Shown here: piece after piece, positions 1 to 8,254 of the stretch
Numbering within the stretch: the stretch's first letter is position 1
How the letters are laid out: each line of letters starts with the position of its first letter
DNA from: an uncultured Lachnospiraceae bacterium
Lineage (GTDB): Bacteria > Bacillota > Clostridia > Lachnospirales > Lachnospiraceae
Reading direction: 5' to 3'
Assembly: GCA_910586275.1 (NCBI GenBank)
Contig: CAJUIM010000068.1
Coordinates: 1-19,818, forward strand
Length of the DNA stretch: 19,818 bases
Position numbers and translations under genes: made by a program
The notes under the pieces: generated by a model
Told to the model about the DNA's origin: nothing
What the model saw: only the letters and a program-made list of their open reading frames with translations
Database searches by the model: none

Positions 1-53
1 AAATCCCTCCCGTGCGTCCTCCTCTCAACACAACATTCAGGCTGAACTGTTAC
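1..53. repeat. Left copy of a 53-base terminal inverted repeat
   Basis: Bases 1-53 match the reverse complement of the last 53 bases of the window at 52 of 53 positions; the only difference is base 20 (t here, g in the other copy). Similarity stops abruptly after the shared ctgaactgttac. Read outward from the window, both ends start with gtaacagttcagcc and end in gggattt, so both run into the same unknown sequence in the same outward direction. No transposase or other mobility gene is seen. The simplest reading is that the window is a contig that stops in two copies of a dispersed repeat. Confidence 0.9.
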
Positions 54-98
54 TAACTATGCGCATAATAAACGGTCAAACAGTTGCTTTTTGCCATC

Positions 99-104
99 TA
101 TAAT
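99..104 (+). promoter_or_regulatory. Putative -10 box of the nhaC promoter
   Basis: A perfect TATAAT lies 42 bases before the nhaC start. No good -35 hexamer sits 16-18 bases upstream, so the promoter is tentative. The ribosome site aaaggag at 131-137, nine bases before the ATG, is clear. Confidence 0.45.
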
Positions 105-146
105 GATAAAATAATTATTCGACAAATGAGAAAGGAGTCCTAACCC

Positions 147-1757
147 ATGAAAAAACTAACACACGGACTGCTTGCGGCCGCAACAGTCCTTTCCTTCTGT
201 TTCCTGCTGGCTCCGGCGATGGCCTTTGCCGCAGAAACGGAACAGACATCGCTTCCCTCTATGTATGCCACTTTTTGGGCGTTAATCCCTCCGATCGTGG
301 CCATTCTTCTGGCACTTATCACAAAAGAAGTCTACAGTTCCCTGTTCGTAGGCATTCTGGTGGGCGGCCTGTTCCACTCCGGTTTTTCCTTTGAAGGCAC
401 CATTACCCATATATTCAATAACGGTTTCGTCGCAGTGCTCTCCGACGGATACAATGTGGGCATCCTTATATTCCTTGTGATTCTGGGGGCTATGGTCAGC
501 CTGATGAACAGAGCCGGCGGCTCCGCTGCTTTCGGCCATTTCGCCAAAGGCAAAATCAAGACCCGGGCCGGCGCACAGCTTGCCACGGTGGCATTGGGCG
601 TGCTGATTTTCATTGACGACTATTTTAACTGCCTGACCGTAGGCAGCGTCATGCGCCCCATTGCGGATGAATATAAAGTTTCGCGTGCAAAACTGGCATA
701 CCTGATCGATGCCACTGCCGCCCCTGTCTGCATCATAGCCCCTATTTCGTCCTGGGCTGCCGCAGTATCCGGATTTGTGGAAGGAGAAGACGGATTTTCC
801 ATTTTTATCCGGGCTATCCCTTACAATTATTATGCCTTGCTCACTATCGTCATGATGATTGCCAGCATACTGCTCCGGGTGGACTTCGGCTCCATGCGCA
901 CCCATGAAAAAAATGCCCTGAAGGGAGATTTGTTTACCTCCGGGAAAAACGCCGAAGCGGAAGAAGAACTTCCTTTCAATCCGCGGGGACGGGTCATCGA
1001 TCTTGTCATCCCCATTGCCACGCTGATTGTATGCTGTGTGGTCGGCATGATATACACCGGCGGGTTTTTCCAAGGGGAAGGCTTTGTCTCCGCCTTTTCC
1101 AATTCCGATGCTTCCGTCGGCCTTGCTATCGGCAGTATTTTTGCCATGCTGGTCACCATTATCATATACCTGCTGCGTCGGGTACTTTCCTTCCGTGAAT
1201 GCATGGAATGTCTCCCTGCCGGCTTTAAGGCCATGGTGCCTGCCATATTGATCCTGACCTTTGCATGGACTTTAAAGGCAATTACGGACAGTCTGGGAGC
1301 CGCCGAATTCGTAGCAGGAGCCGTTGCGCAGAGCGCGGAAAGCCTGATGGTCCTTCTTCCCGCAATCATTTTCCTTGTGGGATGTTTTCTGGCATTTTCC
1401 ACCGGAACCTCTTGGGGCACTTTCGGCATACTGATTCCCATTGTGGTCGCGGTTTTTGCCAACTCCAATCCGCAGCTGATGATTATTTCCATTTCTGCCT
1501 GCATGGCGGGTGCGGTCTGCGGCGACCACTGCTCTCCCATTTCCGACACTACCATCATGGCAAGCGCCGGCGCACAGTGCAACCATGTAAACCATGTTTC
1601 CACTCAGCTGCCCTATGCGCTGCTGGTTGCGGCAATTTCTTTCATTACATACATCATTGCCGGATTGGCACAGAATCCATGGCTGCCCCTTCCGATCGGC
1701 ATTGCTTTGCTTTTCCTCTGCCTTATCGTCATCCGGGCGGCTCGTCAGGATTCCTAA
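147..1757 (+). CDS. nhaC: NhaC-family Na+/H+ antiporter
   Basis: A 536-residue polytopic membrane protein of the NhaC antiporter family, which exchanges Na+ for H+ across the cytoplasmic membrane and supports pH and sodium homeostasis. Family signs include an acidic helix with FIDDYFNCLTVGSVMRPI near residues 153-170, a Gly/Thr-rich FSTGTSWGTFGILIPIV segment near 420, and AVCGDHCSPISDTTIM near 455-470, with about a dozen hydrophobic segments in total. The ATG at 147 has the ribosome site aaaggag at a good distance. The first 28 residues look like a cleavable signal peptide (KK, a hydrophobic core, then AMAFA-AET) ahead of the first transport helix, which is not universal in the family. It stands alone, convergent with the acetyltransferase-deaminase gene. 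The transported ion is inferred from family only; related carriers in PF03553 can move organic substrates. Confidence 0.85.
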   Translation: MKKLTHGLLAAATVLSFCFLLAPAMAFAAETEQTSLPSMYATFWALIPPIVAILLALITKEVYSSLFVGILVGGLFHSGFSFEGTITHIFNNGFVAVLSDGYNVGILIFLVILGAMVSLMNRAGGSAAFGHFAKGKIKTRAGAQLATVALGVLIFIDDYFNCLTVGSVMRPIADEYKVSRAKLAYLIDATAAPVCIIAPISSWAAAVSGFVEGEDGFSIFIRAIPYNYYALLTIVMMIASILLRVDFGSMRTHEKNALKGDLFTSGKNAEAEEELPFNPRGRVIDLVIPIATLIVCCVVGMIYTGGFFQGEGFVSAFSNSDASVGLAIGSIFAMLVTIIIYLLRRVLSFRECMECLPAGFKAMVPAILILTFAWTLKAITDSLGAAEFVAGAVAQSAESLMVLLPAIIFLVGCFLAFSTGTSWGTFGILIPIVVAVFANSNPQLMIISISACMAGAVCGDHCSPISDTTIMASAGAQCNHVNHVSTQLPYALLVAAISFITYIIAGLAQNPWLPLPIGIALLFLCLIVIRAARQDS

Positions 1758-1816
1758 ATCCAATGCCCTGGAACGTGTCTAAAAATTGCTTTCCGGCAGA
1801 AAGGATATCGCCAAAC

Positions 1817-1874
1817 GAAGCCGCGGCCCGCTCCCGGAATAGAAAATCTTATTCCAAAAGCAAGCCGCGGCTTC
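1817..1874. terminator. Nested inverted repeat between convergent genes, possible bidirectional terminator
   Basis: An 11-base perfect stem (gaagccgcggc at 1817-1827, gccgcggcttc at 1864-1874) encloses a second smaller hairpin, ggaata/tattcc at 1836-1841 and 1850-1855. It lies between the stop of nhaC and the stop of the opposing gene, where a shared terminator is expected. Neither side has a clean T run, so intrinsic termination is inferred from position and stem strength. Confidence 0.55.
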
Positions 1875-1892
1875 ACTTTATGATATTACCAT

Positions 1893-2849
1893 TCATGAAA
1901 TCCACCATTCCGGCGTCAATTCCCCCAGCGTAACCGTTCTCCCCTGTCCATAATCCAACATAATCTCAATATCTTTATAATTCTCCGGCATCAGCTGCAC
2001 CATAAGTTCCCGGCAGGCTCCGCAAGGCGCTCCCGTGCGCCCGTCGGGCATGATTGCCAATACTTTCTTTATTTCATGCTCTCCTTTTGTCAGCATTTGA
2101 AAGACAGCATTTCTTTCAGCACATATTCCCAAGGTGGAACAGGTATCCACACAGACCCCGGTATATATATTTCCTGCTGCCGTCAATATTGCCGCAGCCA
2201 CGCCTCCGGCCTCCACATAATCCGAAATCTTTCTTCCGTTCTGTGCCGCAAGGGCTTTACCGTAAAGTTCCTCCCAGATTCCGCCGGGCTGACTTTTCCT
2301 TTCGTATTCTCTTTTCTGTATGGAATACCATACTTCATCGCAGACCCCTTGGTTATTTATGCCCCTTGCCCTCCATGTCCCCTCATAAGTCATGCCGCAT
2401 TTCTTCATCACCTTGCCTGAATTCGGGTTTCTTGGGTCATGGCAGGCATGGACGGAATTCATTCCCACCTCCCGGAAAAAAAAGGCAATGACGGCCTGCA
2501 CCGCTTCCGCCATTATTCCCTTCCCCCACCACTTCTGTCCGATACAATATCCGATATCAGCCGACTCCGTCCTATCGTCCGTCTTCACTGCGCTGATGCT
2601 GCCAATCGGCTCTTTGATTTCCTTTAATTCAATAGCCCACTGATAGTTCAGCGGCGAACCGCCGTCTTCCGTCCAGCTTTTCACCACCCTTTCGGAAATC
2701 CCGGGATTTTCATGCACCGGCCAAGTAAGGAATTTTACCACCTCCGGATCCGATGCCCAATTGCGGAACATAGGCTCCGCATCCTCTTCCCGGAACGGCC
2801 GGAGCACCAGACGTTCCGTTTCTATTCTTTTTGTCCCTTTATGTTCCAC
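1893..2849 (-). CDS. Fused GNAT N-acetyltransferase and cytidine deaminase-like protein
   Basis: About 318 residues in two parts. The first ~180 are a RimJ/RimL-type GNAT acetyltransferase: RIETERLVLRPF near the start, then IGYCIGQKWWGKGIMAEAV forming the acetyl-CoA pyrophosphate loop, and NSGKVMKKCGM. Residues ~190-318 are a cytidine deaminase-type zinc domain with CAERNAVF (Cys243 zinc ligand, Glu245 proton shuttle) and PCGACRE (Cys276, Cys279 zinc ligands). All catalytic zinc residues are present. The GTG at 2849 is preferred because ggggaggg lies about eight bases upstream; a longer reading from a GTG at 2870 lacks a spaced ribosome site. The gene starts just after the amylosucrase-like gene and is probably last in that transcript. 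The deaminase substrate may be cytidine or another nucleoside or aminated base, and the acetyl acceptor is unknown. Confidence 0.82.
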   Translation of the reverse strand: MEHKGTKRIETERLVLRPFREEDAEPMFRNWASDPEVVKFLTWPVHENPGISERVVKSWTEDGGSPLNYQWAIELKEIKEPIGSISAVKTDDRTESADIGYCIGQKWWGKGIMAEAVQAVIAFFFREVGMNSVHACHDPRNPNSGKVMKKCGMTYEGTWRARGINNQGVCDEVWYSIQKREYERKSQPGGIWEELYGKALAAQNGRKISDYVEAGGVAAAILTAAGNIYTGVCVDTCSTLGICAERNAVFQMLTKGEHEIKKVLAIMPDGRTGAPCGACRELMVQLMPENYKDIEIMLDYGQGRTVTLGELTPEWWIS

Positions 2850-2874
2850 AACGCTTCCCTCCCCAGGCACTTCC

Positions 2875-4791
2875 TTATCTGTCCGGTTTTTCCTTCAGAT
2901 AGTAAAACCCGTAAGCCGGCATGACAAACTCGGCCTCTTCCCCTTCTTTGCCGGAAATCAGATCCACATAGCCTCCGTCCAGCCCGGAAATCCGCACTTT
3001 CTTCTCATACTCGCTGAAATTAAACAGCCCGATGATTTTCTCCCCTTCCCAGTATCTCCCAATGCCGAGAACAGACCGGTCTCCGGTTTCCGCCGTCCAA
3101 GTGTCCGCGTTGGACACAAACACCTTTTCCTTCTTCCTGATCTTCTCCAGCTGATCCAGCCGGCAGAACAGCTTCCCTTCCACCGTATCCGGATCGGAAA
3201 TATTCCCCGCCAGTTCCCAATTCATCTTTCCCCGGTGAATATATCTGGAATCCGCCGCTTTCTCCGGGTTTTCCTTATATGTATAATCGTTGACCTGCCC
3301 TATTTCATCCCCGCTGTAAAGAACCGGGATGCCCGACTGCATGAACATATATGCATGGAGCATCACATCCAGCCGGATGGCCAGTTCCATGGCATCCTCT
3401 TTCTGCTCAAAACCGGCTTTCTCTATGCCGCACATCGATGCCGTCGTCCCGCAGAATCTGGCATCCCCCGTCACCGGATCCGCATTGTAAAGTTCTCCCC
3501 GGCTGTTGCTCTCCCCGGCATAGCCCTGGAAATAATCATTCAGATATTGCTTATGGGAGCGTTCCCCTATCCCTTCCGCCATCAGAGTCCCATAGTCCAG
3601 CCCCCAGCCGATATCGTCATGGCAGCGGAGATAATTCAGGAAAACATATTCCTTCGGCAGCGCATTCACAATATCCAGCTGCTTTTTCAGTAAACGCACA
3701 TCCCTTGTGGCAACCGTATGCCATGTGGTCGCCATTGTGGTCACATTGTACAGCATATGGCACTCTGCCTTTTCCACCGTGCCGAAATAAGGCACTACCT
3801 TCTCCGGCTCCATCACCACCTCGCCCAGCAGCAAAATGCCCGGGCAGACGATTTCCCCGATCATACGCATCAGACGCACGATCGTATGCACCTGCGGCAG
3901 ATTCCTGCATTGCGTGTTCAGTTCCTTCCAAATATACGGAACCGCATCAATACGGATAATATCTATCCCACGGTTTGCCAGATAGAGGAAATTGTACATC
4001 ATCTCGTTAAAAACCCTTGGGTTCTTATAATTCAGATCCCACTGATAGGGATAAAAGGAAGTCATCACAAAATGCCCTGCATCCGGCAGCCAAGTAAAAT
4101 TCCCGGGAGCAGTGGTAGGAAATACCTGCGGCACCGTCCGCTCATACGCTGACGGTATGGCATCGTTATCAAAGAAAAAATAACGGCTCATATATTCCCC
4201 GTCACCCTGCCGGGCTTTTTTAGCCCATTCATGGTCTTCGGAAGTATGGTTCATGACAAAGTCCATGCAGACATTGATCCCTCTCTTATGGCATGCCGCT
4301 GTCAGTGCCTCCAGGTCTTCCATGGAACCAAGTTCTTCCTGCACTTTCCGGAAATCAGATACCGCATATCCCCCGTCGGAACGTCCTTCCGGCGTATCCA
4401 GAAACGGCATTAAATGAATATAGTTCACATTGCACTTCTCGATATAATCCAGACGGGATTTCACGCCTTGCATATTCCCGGCAAAATTATCAATATAAAA
4501 CATCATGCCAAGCATATCGTTCTTTTTATACCAGTCCGGACGCTGCTCACGGTTTATGTCCGAAGCCTTTAATTCTCCGTTCCTCTCGGAATAAAACCGT
4601 TCCATATTGTCGCACAGTTCCGCAAACATGGAATCATTGTCATATAATTCCATATACAGCCAACGCAGTTCATCCAGATGCCTCTCAAAACGCTCTCTGT
4701 AAATTTTCTCTGCCCGGGCAGCCTGTTCCCCGCCGGCTTTCTTTTTTCCCCCCTTAACCACATTCCTGCCTGCCTTTTCTTTTTTGTCCAT
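2875..4791 (-). CDS. GH13 subfamily 4 amylosucrase-like sucrose-active enzyme
   Basis: About 638 residues and close in plan to Neisseria amylosucrase (636). After an N-terminal helical part comes a TIM barrel with SDGGYAV, MDFVMNHTSEDHEWA, the nucleophile Asp in GIDIIRIDAV, the acid/base Glu in LLLGEVV, and the transition-state Asp in RCHDDIGW, then a C-terminal beta domain ending PAYGFYYL. In amylosucrase an Asp-Arg salt bridge at the pocket floor fixes glucose; candidate equivalents are the Asp of SDGGYAV and the Arg of ADSRYIHR. The enzyme probably acts on sucrose, as a glucan-forming transglucosidase or as a hydrolase; sequence alone does not decide. The chosen ATG has aaaggaagg six bases upstream; an 18-codon extension to a GTG at 4845 is possible and would add a basic lysine-rich leader. 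No signal peptide, so cytoplasmic. It takes the slot where sucrose phosphorylase (gtfA) usually sits in raf/msm operons. Confidence 0.85.
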   Translation of the reverse strand: MDKKEKAGRNVVKGGKKKAGGEQAARAEKIYRERFERHLDELRWLYMELYDNDSMFAELCDNMERFYSERNGELKASDINREQRPDWYKKNDMLGMMFYIDNFAGNMQGVKSRLDYIEKCNVNYIHLMPFLDTPEGRSDGGYAVSDFRKVQEELGSMEDLEALTAACHKRGINVCMDFVMNHTSEDHEWAKKARQGDGEYMSRYFFFDNDAIPSAYERTVPQVFPTTAPGNFTWLPDAGHFVMTSFYPYQWDLNYKNPRVFNEMMYNFLYLANRGIDIIRIDAVPYIWKELNTQCRNLPQVHTIVRLMRMIGEIVCPGILLLGEVVMEPEKVVPYFGTVEKAECHMLYNVTTMATTWHTVATRDVRLLKKQLDIVNALPKEYVFLNYLRCHDDIGWGLDYGTLMAEGIGERSHKQYLNDYFQGYAGESNSRGELYNADPVTGDARFCGTTASMCGIEKAGFEQKEDAMELAIRLDVMLHAYMFMQSGIPVLYSGDEIGQVNDYTYKENPEKAADSRYIHRGKMNWELAGNISDPDTVEGKLFCRLDQLEKIRKKEKVFVSNADTWTAETGDRSVLGIGRYWEGEKIIGLFNFSEYEKKVRISGLDGGYVDLISGKEGEEAEFVMPAYGFYYLKEKPDR

Positions 4792-4928
4792 ACTTTTCCT
4801 TCCTTTACTTATTATACTGACTGCTTCCGATCTTTTCTTCTTCACCTGTTTTTTCTCCCGGCCTCGGCGGATCCGATTCGCGGTTCCGCCTTTCTCCCCG
4901 GTTTCAGCGGCCCGCTGCTCTTTCCTCC

Positions 4929-7118
4929 TCAGGACATGTTCTCACGTTCCACGAATTCCATCTGATAAGCCAGATATTCTCCCTGCCGTACCGGCATCGG
5001 CAGTCCGGCTTCCATCAGGGCGGAACCGTAATATGTTTTGCCCGTAGCCGTTTCCTCATACACGGCATCTCTCTTCAGCCCCTTCAGTTTCACATAATTG
5101 ACTGCCATATTCCCGTGAACTTCCAGCATTACCACATTCAGCAGTGCCTTGTCCCCGTTTTCGGAAACAAACTGCCATGCCCCGTAAGCATCCCGGAAAG
5201 GATCGGACAGCCTATAGTACCGTCCGTTCCGTATCAGCTTGGCGTACTCCTTATATTTTTTTACCTGTGCCTTTAACTCTTCCTTTTCTTCCTCCGTCAG
5301 TTCCCCCAGATCCAGTTCATAGCCGAAAGTGCCCGCCATGGCGACCACTCCTCTTGTATGAAGGCTCACGCTCCGTCCGGTCTGATGGTTAGGTACGGCT
5401 GACACATGGGAACCCACTACGGAAACCGGATATAAGAAAGAAGTCCCATACTGAATGCGGAGACGGTCCACCGCATCCGTATTGTCGCTGCACCATATCT
5501 GCGGCGTATAATACATCATCCCGGCATCAAACCTTCCGCCTCCGCCGCTGCATCCCTCTATCAGCATATCGGGATATCTCTGAATCAGCTTCTCCAGAAA
5601 ATCATAGACTCCCAGCACATAGTCATAAGTAACCTTTCCCTGCCTGTTTTCCGTGGAATATACTTCACTGATGCTTCTGTTCATATCCCATTTCACATAC
5701 TCTATATTTCCCTGATCCAAAACGCCGCATATAGCATCGAATATATGATTCCTTACTTCTTTCCGTGAGAAGTCGAGTACCAGCTGGTTCCTGCCCCGCA
5801 CCGGCTTTCTGCCGGGAATCTGCAGTGCCCAGTCGGGATGCTCCCGGTACAGATTGCTGTCCTCGGATACCATCTCAGGCTCAATCCATATCCCGAACTT
5901 CACGCCAACCCCGTTTACTTTCTTAATCAGTTCTCCCAGCGTACATCCTAGCTTCTCCTCGTTCACCTGCCAGTCGCCCAGCCCGCTGTTATCGTCTTCC
6001 CGCTTTCCGAACCAGCCGTCATCCATGACCACCATGTCAATCCCTAACTGTGCCGCATGTTCCGCCAGCCGGCAGATTGTCTCCCCGGTAAAGTCAAAAT
6101 ACGCCGCTTCCCAGCTATTGACCAGCACCGGCCTTGGCTCATACTGATATTTTCCCCTGCAGATATGTTTTCCGATGCATCGGTGAAACAGCAGGGACAG
6201 TTCTCCCAGCCCCCTGTCGGAAAACCCGAGAATCGTTTCCGGGATTATCAGCGTCTCCCCCTGCTCCAACGGATAATGGAACAGATCGCTCTGCAGCCCC
6301 ATAAGAACTCTTGTCTGCCCAAACTGATCTTTCTCCGCCTCACACATGAAATTACCGCTATAGACAAAAACCATGCCGTAACAATTCCCGTGTTCCTCTG
6401 TGGTATCCTTTCCTGCAAGAATGACCGCCGGATTGTACTGATGGCTGGAAGTCCCCCTACGGCTTCCTATTACATGATTCCCATAGCCGATTTCTCTGCG
6501 CTGCAGGTTGCGCTCCATCGTGTGTCTTCCCCAGAAACTGAGCAGGTCATAATCACCGGCCACAAAATCCAGGCAGGCCGATGCTGCCTTTTCCACGGTA
6601 ACGCACCCTTTCCCCTGGTTGCTCACCTTTGCGCTCCTTGTAATAATGTCTTCTTTCTCCAGCACTCCGTAAAAAAGCCGCACCTGTACTTTGCTCACGC
6701 TGTCTTCCAGCAGAATTTCCAGTGACTGAGCCTCCTCTTCCGTGGCATAGACTGCCGGAAGCCCTTCCAGCCCGTACTTCCCCTTCCGGATGCTGTGGCT
6801 CACATAACGCAGATCGCAGCAGTCCGATTCATCCGCATTGCGGATAACAAGCGCACTGCTCCTATAATCTCCCGTCCCTATCCCGGGATACTCCTGCGGC
6901 TGCACATCCATGGAATAAGTCCTGTCGCCCCCCGCATCCGAAGGATTGCCGGAAAACCCCCTGTCATAGTATGTCAGCAGATAATCCATATTCCCGGATA
7001 TCTTTGTCCCGTAGTACAGATGCAGGAGAAAGCCAAAATCATCCACCTTCATCTGATACGCCGTATGCTCTGTCTCCAACGTAAAAATATGATTTTTTTC
7101 CTGATAATGAATTGCCAT
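4929..7118 (-). CDS. aga: GH36 alpha-galactosidase
   Basis: A 729-residue cytoplasmic alpha-galactosidase of family GH36, removing terminal alpha-1,6-galactose from raffinose, stachyose or melibiose. A beta-sandwich N-terminal domain (to ~320) is followed by a TIM barrel and a C-terminal beta domain. Key residues: VMDDGWFG near 364-371, nucleophile Asp478 in YVKWDMNR, the CSGGGGRFD substrate loop at 523-531, and acid/base Asp548 in SDNTDAVDR. Length and numbering match the Geobacillus stearothermophilus AgaA/AgaB enzymes, whose catalytic residues are also 478 and 548, and Trp336 is present. Position 355 is Ala, as in AgaA, where it is reported to favour raffinose over the Glu form; this transfer is inference. 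The ATG has ggaagga six bases upstream. It lies downstream of the transporter genes, separated by 290 bases with a hairpin and its own probable promoter. Confidence 0.95.
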   Translation of the reverse strand: MAIHYQEKNHIFTLETEHTAYQMKVDDFGFLLHLYYGTKISGNMDYLLTYYDRGFSGNPSDAGGDRTYSMDVQPQEYPGIGTGDYRSSALVIRNADESDCCDLRYVSHSIRKGKYGLEGLPAVYATEEEAQSLEILLEDSVSKVQVRLFYGVLEKEDIITRSAKVSNQGKGCVTVEKAASACLDFVAGDYDLLSFWGRHTMERNLQRREIGYGNHVIGSRRGTSSHQYNPAVILAGKDTTEEHGNCYGMVFVYSGNFMCEAEKDQFGQTRVLMGLQSDLFHYPLEQGETLIIPETILGFSDRGLGELSLLFHRCIGKHICRGKYQYEPRPVLVNSWEAAYFDFTGETICRLAEHAAQLGIDMVVMDDGWFGKREDDNSGLGDWQVNEEKLGCTLGELIKKVNGVGVKFGIWIEPEMVSEDSNLYREHPDWALQIPGRKPVRGRNQLVLDFSRKEVRNHIFDAICGVLDQGNIEYVKWDMNRSISEVYSTENRQGKVTYDYVLGVYDFLEKLIQRYPDMLIEGCSGGGGRFDAGMMYYTPQIWCSDNTDAVDRLRIQYGTSFLYPVSVVGSHVSAVPNHQTGRSVSLHTRGVVAMAGTFGYELDLGELTEEEKEELKAQVKKYKEYAKLIRNGRYYRLSDPFRDAYGAWQFVSENGDKALLNVVMLEVHGNMAVNYVKLKGLKRDAVYEETATGKTYYGSALMEAGLPMPVRQGEYLAYQMEFVERENMS

Positions 7119-7233
7119 AATCTATCCTTCCACCACCTTATTTACCTTTACATCATTTCACCTGAACCATCCTATCGGCACCTAGCCCCATGCCGCATGG
7201 CGGCTGAATTGCATGCCAAAACTATTCTTATCT

Positions 7234-7261
7234 ATCATAACACTGAAAAACAAATTTGCAA
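7234..7261 (-). promoter_or_regulatory. Putative promoter for the aga-amylosucrase genes
   Basis: On the minus strand TTGCAA (7256-7261) and TATGAT (7234-7239) are separated by 16 bases, giving a plausible sigma-A promoter about 115 bases before the aga start. It lies on the aga side of the strong hairpin at 7295-7336, which would let the enzyme genes be transcribed separately from the transporter genes. Confidence 0.5.
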
Positions 7262-7294
7262 CATATTTTTTATCCGTATTCTATTGTGCAAACA

Positions 7295-7336
7295 GGGCAC
7301 GGCAAATATGGTATTGCTGCCATATCTGCCGTGCCC
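7295..7336 (-). terminator. Strong hairpin after the transporter genes
   Basis: gggcacggca/tgccgtgccc (10 pairs), one a-c mismatch, then atatgg/ccatat (6 pairs) around an 8-base loop. On the minus strand the stem is followed by only a weak T tract (tgtttg). It sits 73 bases after the last permease gene. It may terminate, partly terminate, or protect the 3' end of the transporter mRNA. A second copy of the arm tgccgtgccc occurs at 7383-7392 and could compete for pairing. Confidence 0.55.
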
Positions 7337-7408
7337 TTCCGTGGAGCGCATCCAAAATTTTCCCTTCATCTGCACGCTCCTATGCCGTGCCCTATATGGG
7401 AACAGCCG

Positions 7409-8254
7409 CTATTTTACCGCACCGTTTGTCACTCCGTTGAGAATCTGCTTCTGGCAGAATATATAGAAAATCAAAATCGGAATCAATGACAGCAAGTAAG
7501 AGGCAAATGCCAGATTATAATTTGTGCCGAACTGGGACTGGAAGTTCAGCTGTGCCAACGGCAAAGTGTTCTCGCCTGAGCCGGCCATGATAATCAGAGG
7601 AGTCATGACGTCATTCCATACTGCCAATGCCGTGATAACCGCTACCGTGGCATGCATAGGTCCCATGATGGGGAAGATGATCTTCCAATAAGTAGTCCAT
7701 GTGGAAGCCCCGTCCACCTTTGCCGCCTCTTCCAAGGCCATCGGGATATTCACCAGATATCCCGAATACAGCATAATGTTCATCGGCATATAGAACACTA
7801 CATACAGAATGATTACACCGAACCAGTTTGCCAAGCCCAGTTCCGCCGTCTGTTTAGCCAGAGGCATCATCAATATGGCAAACGGCACAAACATACCGCT
7901 GACGATAAAAAGATAAACAAAACTGTAAAATTTGCTATGTGCCTTATTCCTGCCCAGCGCATATCCCATCAGCGAATGAATGGCAATGGATAAGACAACC
8001 GTAAGCACCGATATCAGTAAACTGTTCCGCAGGGAATGCCAGAAATTCGTCACTTCCATTGCTTCCCGGAAATTATTGAGGCTCCAGGTCTTCGGCAGAG
8101 ACAATATGCCGCTGATGCTGTTGGTCATTTCCGAGGGCTGCTTAAAGGCAATCACAATGGTCAGGTATAACGGAAACGCAATCGTGGTAAGCCCAAGAAT
8201 AAGCAGGACCAACACCAATTTGTTTGATTTACCCACTGTAGATGTATGTTTCAT
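7409..8254 (-). CDS. Carbohydrate ABC transporter permease, MsmG/MalG type
   Basis: A 281-residue inner-membrane permease with six predicted helices. The cytoplasmic EAA loop that docks the ATPase is seen in LEEAAKVDGASTWTTYWKI followed by FPIMGP, near residues 186-208. With its partner permease it forms the channel of a CUT1-type sugar importer. The C-terminus, ILNGVTNGAVK, is typical of this subfamily. The ATG overlaps the stop of the preceding permease by four bases and has aaaggagg seven bases upstream inside that gene, so the two are translationally coupled. No ATPase gene is in the locus, which is usual when a shared MsmK-type ATPase is used. Confidence 0.93.
   Translation of the reverse strand: MKHTSTVGKSNKLVLVLLILGLTTIAFPLYLTIVIAFKQPSEMTNSISGILSLPKTWSLNNFREAMEVTNFWHSLRNSLLISVLTVVLSIAIHSLMGYALGRNKAHSKFYSFVYLFIVSGMFVPFAILMMPLAKQTAELGLANWFGVIILYVVFYMPMNIMLYSGYLVNIPMALEEAAKVDGASTWTTYWKIIFPIMGPMHATVAVITALAVWNDVMTPLIIMAGSGENTLPLAQLNFQSQFGTNYNLAFASYLLSLIPILIFYIFCQKQILNGVTNGAVK

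Noticed and set aside
282..1073. 263-residue minus-strand open frame, and another at 830-1603
   Set aside because: Both lie antisense to the intact NhaC gene, have low-complexity composition without a recognisable fold, and lack a clear operon context.
2761..3693. 310-residue plus-strand open frame
   Set aside because: It is antisense to the conserved amylosucrase-like gene, whose catalytic motifs fix the true frame.
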